This document shows, piece after piece, positions 34,201-46,394 of a DNA stretch of 64,000 nt. The notes beneath the pieces were generated by a model that was not told where the DNA came from, did no database searches, and saw only the letters and a list, made by a program, of their open reading frames with translations. The position numbers and the translations under genes were made by a program. Origin of the DNA: Fomitopsis serialis (Eukaryota; Basidiomycota; Agaricomycetes; Polyporales; Fomitopsidaceae); assembly GCF_022376445.1 (NCBI RefSeq), contig NW_025955008.1, positions 205,101 through 269,100 of the forward strand. The letters run 5' to 3'. How positions within the stretch are numbered: position 1 is the first letter of the stretch; every line of letters starts with the position of its first letter.

Positions 34201-36083
34201 AGTACTTCGAGCACCCACTCTGTTCAAGATGCAGTCAAATGCGTCTGGCAACAACTTCGGGCCCGAAGGCAACTCGAACAAGCGATGCTTCCTTGCGGCA
34301 TGTTCTTCATCTTTTGGATCGAATTCTCGTAGGTACTCAACACCGTACATGAACTTGGACATGCGCGCTGAGACGTGATGGTCGCAGTAGAAACCAATGG
34401 CACCATCTGCGACCGCCTTCGACCTGAATCAAGGATTAGCACTTCACGATGCCCACACAGACGTGATCTCTTCTTACGTTTGGCTGTCTGGTCGACTGAC
34501 GGTGACATGGTAGGGAGCAAGACGCTCCTGTAGCTGACTGAAAAGCCAAGGACTTGCTGCGAAACCTCCAACGAGCCATACCGACTACAAGAGCATTCTT
34601 GTATTAGTCAATCGATCACCGCAGGGAGCTACTTACACCTTACCTTGACAGCTCCGCCTGACGCGTCAATCTGCGCCTTGATTGATTGTACTGCGGCCTC
34701 GACTGACGGCTCGAACAGTGCGGCTACCTCAGCGCTAGTGGAGAGAACTACATGAGCAAGTTGTGTCCTCGACGCCCTTCAAGCACACTCACCCAGTAAG
34801 CTTCAGTTGCCCACCTCGGATACCAACGGTCGGATCCTTGTCAAGTGGTGAGCCAAATGGGACAAACTGCAGCTCCTTGCGATCACGGAACAGCCGTTTA
34901 GTGGTCTCGTCGAAGCGTTTGGTGATGTGATCGAGTGAGTCGGGAGTGCCGTACTTCGAACTTTTCAGTTTCTCTGGGAGATGGATACATTAGTCTTCGC
35001 CGATGTGCAAAGAGCATTCACATACCCTCAAAGAAAGCTCGTGCTCGTCTGCTGACGAAGACAGAGCCAGCAAAGACGCCTGTGTGAAGGACAGCAATCA
35101 ATGCCAGCACACACGGGAGCAAATGACGCGCATACAGTCCGGCGGAGCAATCTCTTCGATGACGAGAGGTGACGTTCCCCTGATGGCGTACGAGCTGATA
35201 TCCAGTGTACCACCACCAGCATCTGCAACGATGAACCCGTGCCCTGATGGGTTCTATAGTAACGTAAGTCAGGTTGAAGCCTGGCGCAGAAGGCAGCTGT
35301 CTTACCTGCAGGACATCCGCAGCAAGACCATTCAGTACACATGCGTGCAGACTTGCCTCGCCTTCCGTCACAAAGCGTATTCGTGCCTTTCCCTCATCTG
35401 TATCGGGTATCAAACCTCCATACACAGCAGCACGGCGCATCTTCGTCTGCTGCGCGCCTTCCCAGCCGTTCGGGTGACTGAGGACAAACTCGATGTTCTG
35501 CTCGACTGCATGCCAGAGCGCAGGGCCGTTCGCATGCGTGTCAACGATGAATGACCGCGTGCAGTTGAATAGATAGGCCAGGAAATCAGCAAAGACGTCG
35601 ACGGCCGTCTTCCCCGAGGGAAGCGGCGCGAAGCGCATGCCGTTCATTTTGAGTTTCATGTTCTTGGGGCGGAGACGTAGTTTGAAGCTTGCACAAGGTT
35701 CAGTGACGTGCGATTGTAACCACGGTAGAGAACTCACAGCTCGGCCTTCACCCAGCCCTCGTCTTCCGCTTGCGCGACCGTCGACGCGCTCTCTGCTTCT
35801 GCGCCTGCCGCCATCATCCGCCCATGACTGTCATAATACATGATTGTGGGGACTTTCGAGTTTCCTGCAACATGTTCTTGCCCCGGAAATCTGCAAGGGC
35901 TTAAGTATCTCTTTATCAGGCCCTGCGATGCACGAACCGTGTAACTCCATGGATCTTGGGCACCTCGCCCGGCTCGAGAATGGCGTAAGACACGCCGCTG
36001 AATGTTGTCCCAATGTCCACTGCAAGGACGAGACTCCGCGACTGCCCGGTGTAGGGCTTGCGGGTGCCCGAGGTGGGCTTCAT
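31285..36083 (-). CDS. Hsp70-family (HSPA12-like) ATPase fused to a ~780-residue low-complexity tail
   Basis: The start ATG (36083) opens MKPTSGTRKPYTG, then phosphate-1 motif LAVDIGTTFSGVSYAIL. Later motifs: GFIVADAGGGTLDISSY (phosphate 2), GSVFVSRRARAFFE, VWLVGGFAASPWL (adenosine motif) and, at the end of the ATPase part, FNIEIHFGLTEFRARIKWLDN. This order defines the divergent HSPA12-type Hsp70s common in fungi. A 14-nt microexon (33709-33722) joins WLDN to GPASIVYNESGHR in frame, so the 784-residue last exon belongs to the same gene. The tail has Ser/Pro-rich DNA, about 22 SKAPTPKE-like repeats, a Gly-rich linker, about 180 residues of Ala/Glu/Lys helix, a Lys-rich patch and a GGWG-rich acidic end. 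Total about 1,370 residues. ATPase activity is likely. The tail's role is unknown; its many Ser/Thr-Pro sites could be phosphorylated. Confidence 0.82.
31640..32190 (-). repeat. Ala/Glu/Lys-rich helical repeat in the Hsp70-like tail
   Basis: Imperfect repeats of EEEAARKAEEEA type run for about 180 residues and should form a long single helix or coiled coil. Strand bias here creates long spurious open frames on the plus strand. Confidence 0.8.
32600..33160 (-). repeat. SKAPTPKE tandem repeat in the Hsp70-like tail
   Basis: About 22 imperfect 8-9-residue units of consensus SKAPTPKEV. The centre (32650-32900) is nearly uniform and the N-terminal side more divergent. Every unit keeps a Thr-Pro pair. 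Confidence 0.88.
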
Positions 36084-37734
36084 TGCTGGTTATCGTTAGT
36101 AGGAAGTGCGCACACAGTCGGTACTTTCACGGTGAAGAGTAGATTGGAGATAATGGTGGGCAGGACGCGCCAGGTTCGCGCCGTCCGAGATATAAGAAGA
36201 GCTCGGAGCTCGGGGCTTGAGGCCTTGAGGAAAGAAAAGATGGTGAGGTCGACCACGAGGCATAGTTATGAGCTCTGGCTTCTGAGCGAATGGGGCGATC
36301 GCGGGTGTTACAGCAGCTTACGTAAGCTACATGCGTCCGCAACGCGGTTGTGGCGAGGCGCGTTCGCAGCGCGTCCACGGTCCTCCATGTCATCCCGAAG
36401 ACAACATCTCGATGAGGAAGATCCGTCTCTCGACCTATCTGGCATCATGGCGCAGCAAAAGGCGATATGCCCTGTAGTGGTCCAGACCCGCGTGGGCACG
36501 GTTGGGAGTCTTGTTTGCCAATTACTAGACTCGAGTCCGCAGGTGCGTGAGTCCTGCCCCAGCTACCACAACCTGGGTCTGGACATGCCGACACTCGGAT
36601 CTCTAATACACCAACCGCCCACACCTGTACCCAGAACCCTGGTAGACGCAGCCCTGATATCCTGGCCCTCCGACTCGCTGTCCGTCCCATCGCGGGGCAG
36701 CATCCGGTCATTACTGGGCCATCCTTCGGTGGCTGTGGTCGACGTCTCAGGTCAACACGACTTCGAGGACGCCCACGTATCTCCCACAATAACGTACAAC
36801 CTACACGTTCCCGCTGCCGGCGGACTGCACACCCTGTTGCACAGCCGGAGTCGTTCGGTGCCACAGATGACGCAGGACAGTGTCCTCACGCATCCTCGTG
36901 CATCTTGTTGTATAAGAGAGGTCTTCATTTCCGGCCACATCGCAGATACGCGATGGAACGATGCGTCGGCTATTGTGCGGTGCTGGAGACTTGTCCACTG
37001 AGGCAGCGTAAGGCCGCGCGGTAAGATGGTCTGGTTCCGGATGGAGGTCCTTCGGTCATTGAGTGCTAAGTGAACGCACAGGCTCCGATTGGAGAGGCTA
37101 ACTTCCCTGAGCAAGTCCAGGTCAGTCCTACCACTGCACATGATCAAGCAGCCGGAGCTCTTCACGGTGCTGCGAGACTCGAAGCACGTTGGGATGCCCG
37201 ACAATCGTACGTGCTTGCGCCGTTGAGACGTACATTCGACTGTATCACTTATCAATGAGAATGTCCGCAAAGGCGCAGCTGTGAAGCGCATCTACGCCTC
37301 CTACTTTCTTCCTTCCTAATGCGGCGGCTTGTGATCGCGAAGGCGCACGAGCGCTAATACAATGCCCACTTCTCAGAGTCGTCTACTACATCTCAATTGT
37401 AGCTCTGTGAGGGTGGAAAGTCACTGTCGCGGCTGATCAGCGCAACATTTCGTCGCTGTGCCTGCTCGACCCCGCGATGCGGTGGCTGTAGAACTCGAGG
37501 AGAACTCGATAGTTACGTCTTGAGCGCCCCATCAACACGCGTTTGCGATCTCCGATGCGCATGGCGGCACGCTCCTAACGCAGCGACTCAAGATTCTCCT
37601 GCACACCACCAGTCGACAGCGCTGCTCTCAAGTCACAGGTGGGCAGATCCCTCTCTAGGCCTTTCATATAGCACGGAAGGTGAGCTTCCCGCTCCTGTAT
37701 CTTCCCCTGCCCCATCATCCCGCAAACTCACTGC
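36084..37734. other. Divergent promoter region
   Basis: About 1.65 kb lies between the Hsp70-like gene (-) and the coiled-coil gene (+). Open frames on both strands here lack recognisable domains, and the long plus-strand one partly runs antisense to Hsp70 exons. A TATA-like catata lies near 37666, about 70 bases before the coiled-coil start. Confidence 0.45.
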
Positions 37735-39465
37735 ATGATGCACGTTAGGCATAACAGCGATCCCTCTCTCGAAATTTACACCGCCCGCGGGTGTGCGGCG
37801 GTCTATCCTACCAGGCCCCGATTTGACTCCGGCGAGGTTGCGCCCCTCCCAAATTCCGTTGCACGGCTCACGCGCGAGTGCAGCGCGCTGCGGTTGCGAC
37901 TAGCCACCGCGGAGCGACGCGAGCGATCAGGTCCGTTCGGCCCATCGACAGCACCCGTCGAAGCACGCACGCCGCCATCAGCGCGATTCGAGCTCTCATT
38001 AGAGACGGCCTACGCGCACCGCGACGCCGCACGCTCACACATACAGATCGAAATCATGAAGCTCGCCGAACGGTACAAGGCGTTGCAGGAGACCCTGCGG
38101 GAGATGCAGGAGTCGTTGCGGACGAAGGATAGGGAGATCGACACGTTGAGGCAGGAGAGAGACAGGTTGGTCGCTGAGCGCGACCAGGCGAGGGTGGAGA
38201 GAGACCAGGCGAGGACGGAGCGCGACCAGGAGCGAATGAAGAGCCAGAGGGCGCCTTTGGAGAGTGGGTCGGCCGAGAACAGAGAGCAGAACGGGGTGCA
38301 GCACAACACTTGTCGCCGGAGTCGGACCCCGAGCCGGAGTAGAGCACCGCGCAGGATCGAGAACGTACCCCCCGTCCCCCAGAAGCCGCAGGCGGTCATG
38401 GATGCCGAGCAGATAGCCCGGACACGGAGCATGGATATCTTCATGACGAAGACGGACAATTGGTCGGGCGCACAGGTCATTCAGGCCGTAGAGGATCTGA
38501 ACGCCGAGATAAATCAGTTTGCTGCGAGCGCGACGGAGACGTGTGCGTTCGCGAAGAGGCTGAAGGCGAGGTCGCCGCCCCCGACGTCGGACACGGGTCC
38601 CCTGCAGGACGAGGAGAGCGCACCTTGGCTAGGCGCGGCATTCGCGCATGCATTGTCGTCCCGCGACCACACGCAGGATCCGATCCTCGTCCAGCTCGCG
38701 CTGCAGGCCAGCATCGCGACCTGCTGTGCACGCTCGCTGTCGCTGTTCTGCGTGGGCTTCCCGTCCAAGCTCGACGCGCTTCTCTCGCGCGTGCTCACGC
38801 ACATGCAGTCATCCGGTACGTGCGGTCCCTTCGTGTTTGATCCATGACCTCAACGAGCGGTGTGGGTTACTCTAGAACCGCAGGCGACGTCTGCGCGATG
38901 GCGCGCGTTGACGCATCGATCAATCCGGATGCTGTACCCTGGGCTGGAGGAGTACGCTATCACGGAGCTTGTGGCGACCATGCTCAAGTGGTCATCGACT
39001 GTTTTCGCATTAGCCGGCTCGTCGCCGACGACAGAGCCGTCGCCTGCTCTCGTGCCCAGCACCCAGCTACGGCGTATCGCAGAAGCCGTGTACAGACTTG
39101 CACGAGTGACGCGTGAAGAGATCCTCTCCACCAGCTTCGAAGTCGTCCTCGTAGAGAGCGGAGAAACCTTTGACGAGGGAAGCATGTCGAACAAGATGAG
39201 GGACTATGAGGAGTTTATCGCAGACGACGCAGCGAGCGTGCACAGTTACTCGAGCGGCAAGTCAGGCGGGGCGCGAGCGGGCGGGGCAAGCACTGGGAAG
39301 GTGCTCTGCACGACAGAGCTGGGGCTGCGTTGTATGACGCGTAAGTCGAAGAGGGCATCGACGGCCTCGGACGATAACGCGGAGGAGCCCTTTGATAACC
39401 GCATACTATTGCTTCCCAAGGTCGTGCTCAACTCGGCCCTGGAAGCAATAGACCGGGGTCAGTGA
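37735..39465 (+). CDS. Uncharacterised coiled-coil protein
   Basis: Two exons (37735-38815 and 38876-39465) give about 556 residues. The start is the first of two adjacent ATGs (MMHVRHNSDPSLEIYTARG). A coiled coil at residues 110-180 includes a repetitive VERDQARTERDQERM stretch. An Arg/Ser-rich linker follows, then a helical domain from about residue 225 to 470 (GAQVIQAVEDLNAEINQFA; ILVQLALQASIATCCARSL; MLYPGLEEYAITELVATML) and a low-complexity Ser/Gly tail. Proteins of this type are common in mushroom-forming fungi as hypothetical proteins. I assign no function. Confidence 0.8.
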
Positions 39466-40365
39466 TATGTAAAATGCTCGACGCCCTTCTTTTGTATCTT
39501 CGGTATGTATGCGGATCTGATCTGTAGCACACTCATTCTGTATCAGTACAACACTTCCTAACTTATGTCATATGGCATGAACTTGGAGACTGACAGGACC
39601 GTCGACAAATGAAGAAGCATAGGTGCATTACAATTCGTCACTGGTAGGTAGTACCGTGTTGCGCTTCGCTTGTTGCCAGAGAGTCGACGGGCCCCGCGCT
39701 ATTGTCGCCGGGTACTCGCTCTTCACATATCGTTGTATTAATGACCCGCAATGTAAGTTACGATGGTACGGTACCCACACGGCAAATCGGAGACGTAATG
39801 GCCTAATCGTGTAACATCGTGCTCTTTCGATTTAGTCTCCCATAGGCGGACCCTGAAGATCTCTTTGACGGAGAGGAGGGCGGTCTGCAAGCTTGAAGCA
39901 TTTTCGAATCAATTCACAATATATTTCGAGGCTGGTTTGACCATGTGCGCCGCTCGGTCACAGTTGTATACTCGGTCCACCCTCACGGGCGCGCGAGGAT
40001 CATCGATCAGTACGTTGTAGTAACTGTGTAGTGACCTGGGGCCCGGATGGATCCGGAGCCATAACACGGAAACTCAGCATTCACAGTATTCAGCGTATGA
40101 GTGGCTCTCGGCACCTAAGTCCAGCGGTGTCTGTTCACAGGCAACGTAAGGGCTAAAGGTCCTTGTGCAATCGAGACCAGGCGTTTGTGGTAAGACGCGT
40201 AAGTGCATAACACAGATCGGGCATACATGTACGAATGGAACAACAAAGATTGTGGATGGACAGGATAGTTTGAGTCGTTGAAGCTTCGGGCGGAAGGAAC
40301 GATGCTGGCAGGTGATCCTCGTGGAGGCTGTTTATGATGAACGAGACAACCAGGTGTATCAGTGA
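39466..40365. other. 3' intergenic region between convergent genes
   Basis: About 900 bases with no supported gene or repeat. The short plus-strand frame near 39623 has no coding pattern. Confidence 0.5.
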
Positions 40366-41289
40366 TCAGTCAAGCCATGTTCGCGGATCACGGGGACGTA
40401 CATCACAACGTAGTCTTGTCTTTTTGGTTTCGAAGATGGGCCTCCTGGGTCGTGTTACCGTGACTCGAGGCACGGAGCTCTTTTCTTTCTGCACTCTATG
40501 TCGAAGCCACAGAGTCAGTTGATATAGATTGACAGATTTGCAGACAATACCATGTACCTGGTTTCCAGCCTCGAACATCACGATGTCGCCACCCGGGACA
40601 GCAACGCAGGATTTCACAAAGTCTTCCCATGACGCAAAGGAAGCCACTTGCGAGACAAGCATGAAGTTGCCCAGAGTGAACAGAGTGAGAGGACTGGCTT
40701 CTTGTACGAAGCGCAGCGAAGCGGGGTCGCCGGCCATGAGGACGATCGCGTAGTGGGCGCACGCGAGGGTGATCAACGCGCCAGACGCTGTAGCGGAAAC
40801 GTAGAGTAGTGCCCGTGTCGCGAGACCGATTCCTCGACCCGAGAAGCGATCCCGACCGCAGACAAACGGAGCCCAAGTGCAGAATAGAATGGCCAAGACG
40901 ATCCACACCAAGGTCGGGAGTTCGACGATGGCCACCGCATACTTGTACTGATCGGGCAGCGCTGGTATGATCAGACTGCGTATAAAGTAGACTAGGGCAC
41001 GCCTGGGCGATAGGCAGAAAATCATGAGAGTGCAGACGGAGGCTAGTAGCATGCCGACGATGGCGGTGCCAACTTGGTCGATTGTGCTCCGCGCAAGACG
41101 CGCTACGGAGGACGTGAACGTCTGCGAGCTGCTACGCATAGGTACGGCGGTGAGTTGAGGGAGGTGGATTCGATAGGATGTCGAGATGAGTCGAGTGGGA
41201 AGCGTTGCACCGAGCCACTGGCCTGTTCTGGCAACAAGTTCGTGAGACACTGGCCATGGCAGTCGATGCATCGCGATGAAACCTGGCAT
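40366..41289 (-). CDS. Multi-TM protein of unknown family
   Basis: The start is the ATG of MPGFIAMHRLPWP (41289); the frame upstream has no ATG. Five or six hydrophobic segments follow, including VGTAIVGMLLASVCTLMIF, AIVELPTLVWIVLAILFCTW, ALLYVSATASGALITLA and LTLFTLGNFMLVSQVASF. After GGDIVMFEAGNQ a likely 69-nt intron (gtacat...gtgcag, about 40484-40552) leads to a basic tail (PRVTVTRPRRPIFETKK). Its length is a multiple of three with no stop, so splicing is not proved by frame. The gene lies just outside the left arm of the inverted duplication. No RING is present. Function not recognised. Confidence 0.6.
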   Translation of the reverse strand: MPGFIAMHRLPWPVSHELVARTGQWLGATLPTRLISTSYRIHLPQLTAVPMRSSSQTFTSSVARLARSTIDQVGTAIVGMLLASVCTLMIFCLSPRRALVYFIRSLIIPALPDQYKYAVAIVELPTLVWIVLAILFCTWAPFVCGRDRFSGRGIGLATRALLYVSATASGALITLACAHYAIVLMAGDPASLRFVQEASPLTLFTLGNFMLVSQVASFASWEDFVKSCVAVPGGDIVMFEAGNQVHGIVCKSVNLYQLTLWLRHRVQKEKSSVPRVTVTRPRRPIFETKKTRLRCDVRPRDPRTWLD

Positions 41290-41650
41290 TACCTTGATTC
41301 CCAGAGCTACTGTGGGCAATGATTGATAGGCTTTTCGATGGGCAGCGGCTTTGTCTTCCACGGACGAAAGAGGGCTGGTTCAGCGATAGCGACGGTACAG
41401 GCTGAGATGCAGCAACTGGTTGGGAACGCGACTTAAGGAGGGAGCGCGAGCAGAGCCTCAAATGTGCAGCTGTGAAGAATGGGATGTACACATCGATCCG
41501 ATTCGAAGCTTCCCTGCATGACAGCTGTGGCACTTACGGGAGTTTTCAAGATGCCAGTGACGTCGGGCCACTGCACTGGCTTTCTCCAGCTCGCGGTGCC
41601 CGCGACGTGACCGTACTATCGAAGCTGCGAAGCTTGGGCCTTAGGCGACC

Positions 41651-41663
41651 GGGGGGGGGGGGG
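41651..41663. repeat. 13-base G homopolymer
   Basis: An uninterrupted run of 13 G lies 258 bases outside the left arm of the large inverted repeat. Such runs are prone to length error, so it is a possible weak point in the assembly. Confidence 0.9.
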
Positions 41664-41920
41664 CACAGGCCAGCCCAACAATGCGAGCATGGCCTGGGCA
41701 TCCTCATAAGCCAGTATCAATAACGCCGCATCCCAGGTCGAACTACCGTGACTTACTAGTACATTCTCGATGCTGGCAACGTTGCGTGAATACGTTGATA
41801 GGTAGCCACCATTGCGGTGCCGGTGAGCGATACCACTTGACAATAGCTGACTGTAGCGCCAGAAGGGACCTCCAAGTCCGAGTTCTGGTTCGAACAGTGA
41901 GGTGGCCGGTGGGCAAATCC

Positions 41921-44659
41921 GAAGAGGTCGAACGACTGAATGAACCTTCGGTTGCCTAATTCAGACATGGACGCCTGGCGTGTGGCCGCCGGCGCCAGTG
42001 CATGTGGCCACCAACCCGCCGCCAACAGTGACACAAGAGCAGGCGCAGGCCGGGCATGCACTTAGCAGCGAGTTGGCACATAGCATGTCGACCCAGTTCA
42101 GCAGCGCAGCGAAGATGTTTGCATGACGCCGCCAGCCTCGCAACTGACTCGCTTCCCTTTGAATACGCTGCCTTTGAACGACATAAAGGACGTCACAAGT
42201 ATCAATTGTAACACTACACTGGCACGGTAGCCAACACTACGAGTACATTTCCTGTCACAACGTAGCAACGTCAATTGTATCGTCGTACTTGAACATCTTC
42301 GTAGCGCACTCCAACCCCGAAACGGCACACTCGCTCCGCACAGCCTTGGCAATCAAGGTTGCATCCGCTTGAGTATCCCAATTTCAGCATCGATCTTGAC
42401 AAGTGCAACCGCTCTGACGACCTGTCAGCCGGTGTGAGAGGAAACTAAACACCGGATGTACTCACGATGAAGCGCCTCATACCAGGCGTACCCCAGATGT
42501 GACCGTGTCGACAGTGATAACGTGATGTTAGACCAACTAGGGTTTGCCTCGTTAGCCTACGCAGCCGGAATTCACCATCCCGTCGAAGCCCTTACCTGAC
42601 GGACCGCGACACAACTCAATCGCGGCGTGGCTGCGCGCACACCCCATCTCGACGGTATCCCGCCGGCACCGAGCCGCATAAGCGTCACCTGCACCAATCG
42701 TCAGCTCCAGGTGGTCGTACGGCGCTCAAACCCTTACCTGGACACCATGTTACGGCTCCCGAGTAAACCGTTGTGGCATTGCTGCCTCCGTTACCGTATG
42801 TGCGCCACGCCCTGCTCCCCTCGGGGTCATGTGCACTCCACTCCGATACACCCGGCAACGGTGTGCTTCAAGAGCCTGAGCCGCGTCCCGCGCCTGCTCC
42901 CGTTGCTTCCCCTTCTCCACCCCGCTGGAACTCGCTGACCACGCTGCTCATCTCTTCGACGATCTTCAGCTGGTCTTGCAGCTGTTCCATTCGCCTGTTC
43001 GCCTTCCGCAGGAAGTCGAGCAACTTCAGCTTCTCCAACCTGATAGCCTCGTCAAGCGGGTCGCTGTGCGTCACCGCTGGCTGAGCGGGTTGCTGCGTCA
43101 CCTCGACCGACCTGACTACCGTCGGCTCATCGACGGCGGCGTCGTTCGTGGCACGAGTGCCCTGGCTGGCCTCGATAGTAGTGCGGACGGGCCCTGGACC
43201 GCGGCGCGGGACATCATGCGCTGGGCGCTGGTCGTTGATCCTGCCCGAGGTCATTTGTTTAGGAGACGGCACGATGTCGACGAACCACCCGCGGCACACG
43301 GGGCATGACCCATGCTGCAGCAAGCCGGTCCGGTCAGTCGAGCGAAAAGCTGTGCGCGAGATGTACTCACCCCACGACGGATCCATTCACGAATACTGAT
43401 ATCAACAGTCATGAGCATCCATAGTATAGCCCGTGCCACTAGCGTCGTAGATGGTACACTCACCACGGCTTGCAGAAGAAATGTCCGCAATTCAGTTTCG
43501 TGACGCGCCGGCTCTTGACAGGAACAGGCTCGCTAGTTGGCGTGCCGTCGTCGTTCACCACCCGGCCGTGGTGAATGTCCTCCAGCGTCTGGTAGCAGAT
43601 AGTGCACACCTCCTCGGGCGGGATGGCCTCTCGCGCGAGTGTCGGCAGATACTCGACGACTTCGTCCACAAGCTATAGCAGAGTGAGGACATTGCGAATG
43701 ACGACGACCTGCGCAACGTGAGATTCGCACCTGAGCCACCGCAAATGACGAGTAGTCGTTTCGCGAACGCATGATCCACGTCATGGTCGGCCACATGACG
43801 AGATCATCGAGCAGAACGGTGAAGAACATTCCCAGAATACGAACCCTCAAAGCCGACATGCCATCGAGGTAACCATGGCGTCCGAGGGCGGCTGCGGCAA
43901 GAATCGTAAGGCCTCCGGACATCGCACCGCGGCATGCCTTCACCACGCAGAACCCCATGCATCGGTAGAGAAACCCGCGCCGGGCGGGATTCTCACGACC
44001 GAAGTACCAAGCGAACTCCATGACAGGCAGGAGCAGCAGCAAGAAAAGCATCGTCCTCAGACTCCAGAACCTGTAGACTCTCCAGAGTAGCATAACTGGT
44101 AGACCGGTGGACGGAGCAACCGAGTCACGGAGGTAGATGAGGATGATGTCGTCTCCGATCCGGTCGGCGACGATGTTGTAGACGTACGAGACCAAGGTAG
44201 AGAACCATAGCAGCTTGCTTTGCGGCCGGTGTGTGACCAGATGCAGGAAGGCTGCCAAGTCGCCTAGTAGTGAGGGTAGCATAATGTTGTCCTAGTAGTC
44301 GCAATGAAGATGATGATGGTTGATGGAGAGAGGGCTGCCTCGCCAGCGGCGGAATTTATGAGCGGCGGCGGAGGCTGACCAGGACCGTCAGCGCGTCAGC
44401 CATCGGCACGACAGGCGATCGAGGCGTCGACGTCAGCCGCACGGTCCAAACCATTCCATCGGGACCGTCGCGTTGTGCAGCTGATGCGAGGCGGGCTATT
44501 CCAACTGCAATGTCTGCATCAATGAAAAGGCTCAGGATGCCAGAGCCGCAGCGCTGTTACGAAGACCTGACGAAGGCGGACTGGAGGGAGATCTGAGAAA
44601 AGGTGAACGACCTATTATTAGACACGCCCACGTGACTGCTGACGACACGTCGCGCCGTT
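41921..44659. repeat. Left arm of a 2,739-bp inverted duplication
   Basis: Position x pairs with 91054 minus x. The match starts at 41921 (pairs with 49133) and stops at 44659 (pairs with 46395). Flanking bases 41920/49134 and 44660/46394 do not pair. All stretches compared, coding and non-coding, are identical. Confidence 0.93.
42868..44282 (-). CDS. Multi-TM RING-finger protein, left-arm copy
   Basis: Identical in translation to the gene at 46772 and encoded on the opposite strand. Exons 43731-44282, 43464-43672, 43371-43395 and 42868-43314 give 410 residues. It starts MLPSLLGDLAAFLHLVTHR. TM segments lie in residues 25-175 (TMLFLLLLLPVMEFAWYF; GMFFTVLLDDLVMWPTMTWI). The RING spans about 198-265: CTICYQTLED, NCGHFFCKPC, IREWIRRG (25-nt exon) and HGSCPVCRGWF. 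The C-terminal 100 residues hold a coiled coil (LKLLDFLRKANRRMEQLQDQ). A membrane E3 ligase is inferred from the complete RING. The promoter lies within the arm, so both copies should be expressed alike. Confidence 0.85.
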
Positions 44660-46394
44660 GACAGTCTAGTAAATCCGCCGCCACGCCGTGGCTGACTGGA
44701 GTGCCAATCTGTGCCAACGCTGAACAAGACTCCCTGCACTGGGCTCTTCGTCTTTCTGTTCCTCCGAGGCGCATAGATTGTGCTTCCCGGCTTGGATGCT
44801 TTCGTTTGAGGGGGCTGGCTGAGAAGCGACTTCGACGGCACGTATATTGCGAAACAGAAGAAGTCCCCGACCGCGAATGACGTGTATCGTCCTTGGCTAT
44901 CTCGAGTCCGACGGAGGGGCACAGAAGACATGCCATCCGAGTGACATGCCGGATGGTCGGGCATCTGTTTATGACTGCCTGTTTCTGTAGATGTTCTGTC
45001 ATTCGCCAGTACACCAAGGGAGGGCCGGGAACGCTAGGTGATCGCGTGAAATGTGAAAGTGCGACACATGTCGTGAATCCTCCTGCTGTCATCGTTACTA
45101 CTCTTCGAACATGTTCGTCTGTGTGACTGTCTCACGGCTCATATGAGTACTGGACGGCTATGTGGACGTTGGACGGACATATGGGCCAGCTTACGATCCC
45201 CTGTGTCGGAGGGCCTCTCCTATCGCACTCAGTGTCTTACGACTCACAATATCGCGGCAGCAAGAGCCAGACCTGTCACTTGCATCGCCAGGCGATCGGT
45301 ACGGCGCTGTGTCTTGTTCACTTGACATCTGATGCATGAGATGTTGACTCGTTGTGCGGACGTCGCTCCATCGTCAGTCCAGCGCAGGTATTTAGGCCGG
45401 GGCTGTTGCATCCAGTCGACGCACCATCCACAACCTACCGCGCCACCCACCATGCTGCCTGTGTCCCTCGAGAACATATTCGCTGGCGCGACCCACCTCC
45501 TAACGGTGGTGCTAATGTCGCTAGGAGTGGAGATACGACGGAAGCAAGATATCATCGTGGATAGTATCAAGCTGTTACTGGACCGAGCGTATGTGTTCCA
45601 GTTGTCCGCTGTCAGACGCTCAGTGGCTGCCGAGGCTGATTGTATCACATTCGCAGTCCTCCACCTCCACAACTGCCTGAGCCACCCATCATATTCCTGC
45701 TCGTACTCCCCGGTACGCCCAGCGCATCCCTCGCAGATCACCCATCAAACACCACCGTCAATCCTGAACCCGACTTCACTGCATTGCCCACCTTCAATAC
45801 GGAGCCGCTTGCACCTAACACCGTCGACGATGCGTTTGGCGCCTGGCTAGCCGATGTGATGCACGACAGTGTATTGGGACCCTTCGTCCTGATCCTGTTG
45901 TTCATTCTCGCGGTCGAGCTGTGGAAGCTGTGCAGGGTGCGGATCTGCCGCTTTCTTGGGATACCTACCCACGAAGAGGCGGCACTTCACGGTGGCCCGG
46001 GCAATCCTCACGCGAATCGCCGGCGCCTTCGAGAGACGCTCGAGACGGAGGCTGAACGAATTCATAGTCTGCTCGCAGGTGAGCAGCCGTATGTTCTCGT
46101 ATCGCACTGTGTCGTGCTCAAGTCCTCTTTGACAGAGTCACACGAGTTGGATGGACCATGACCGCGCGTTTTTATCAGCCTAATCCGACTCCGATTGTCC
46201 ATAGTCATGTTTTGTTTAGCATAGTTGTGTATATGCATTTCGCACTGGCAGGCATCAGGCTTCAGGTATGGACGGCACCGTCTCGCGCGTGCTTCACACA
46301 TGTAAGTATCAACACTCATACACGCCACGGCTTTTGTGCGCGATTTGTGGACAACTTGAACGTCTCCAACAACTTGAATACCTGTAAACTCACA
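44660..46394. other. 1,735-bp unique spacer of the inverted duplication
   Basis: This sequence does not pair with itself. It contains the small-TM gene (45452-46161) on the plus strand. The left part, 44660-45450, has only weak frames. Confidence 0.85.
45452..46161 (+). CDS. Small two-TM protein, cassette copy 3
   Basis: Exons 45452-45588 and 45657-46161 are joined by a phase-2 intron of 68 nt, as in the copy at 22262. The protein starts MLPVSLENIFAGATHLLTVV (TM1). A helix RRKQDIIVDSIKLLLDRA precedes the intron. A loop rich in Pro/Thr/Asn follows, then TM2 (SVLGPFVLILLFILAVELWK) and a basic/acidic helix (RRRLRETLETEAERIHSLLA). A gtgagc donor just after LLAG (about 46079) may start another intron, so the last 27 residues are uncertain. 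It lies 611 bases upstream of the right-arm RING gene in the same orientation. Confidence 0.68.

Noticed and set aside
35844..37001. 385-residue plus-strand open frame
   Set aside because: Its first part runs antisense to well-supported Hsp70 exons and the rest has no domain or coding-like pattern. It sits in a divergent promoter region.
44532..45092. Minus-strand frames crossing from the spacer into the left arm
   Set aside because: They span the duplication junction at 44659, so their 3' half is promoter DNA of the RING gene. No domain or splice logic supports them.
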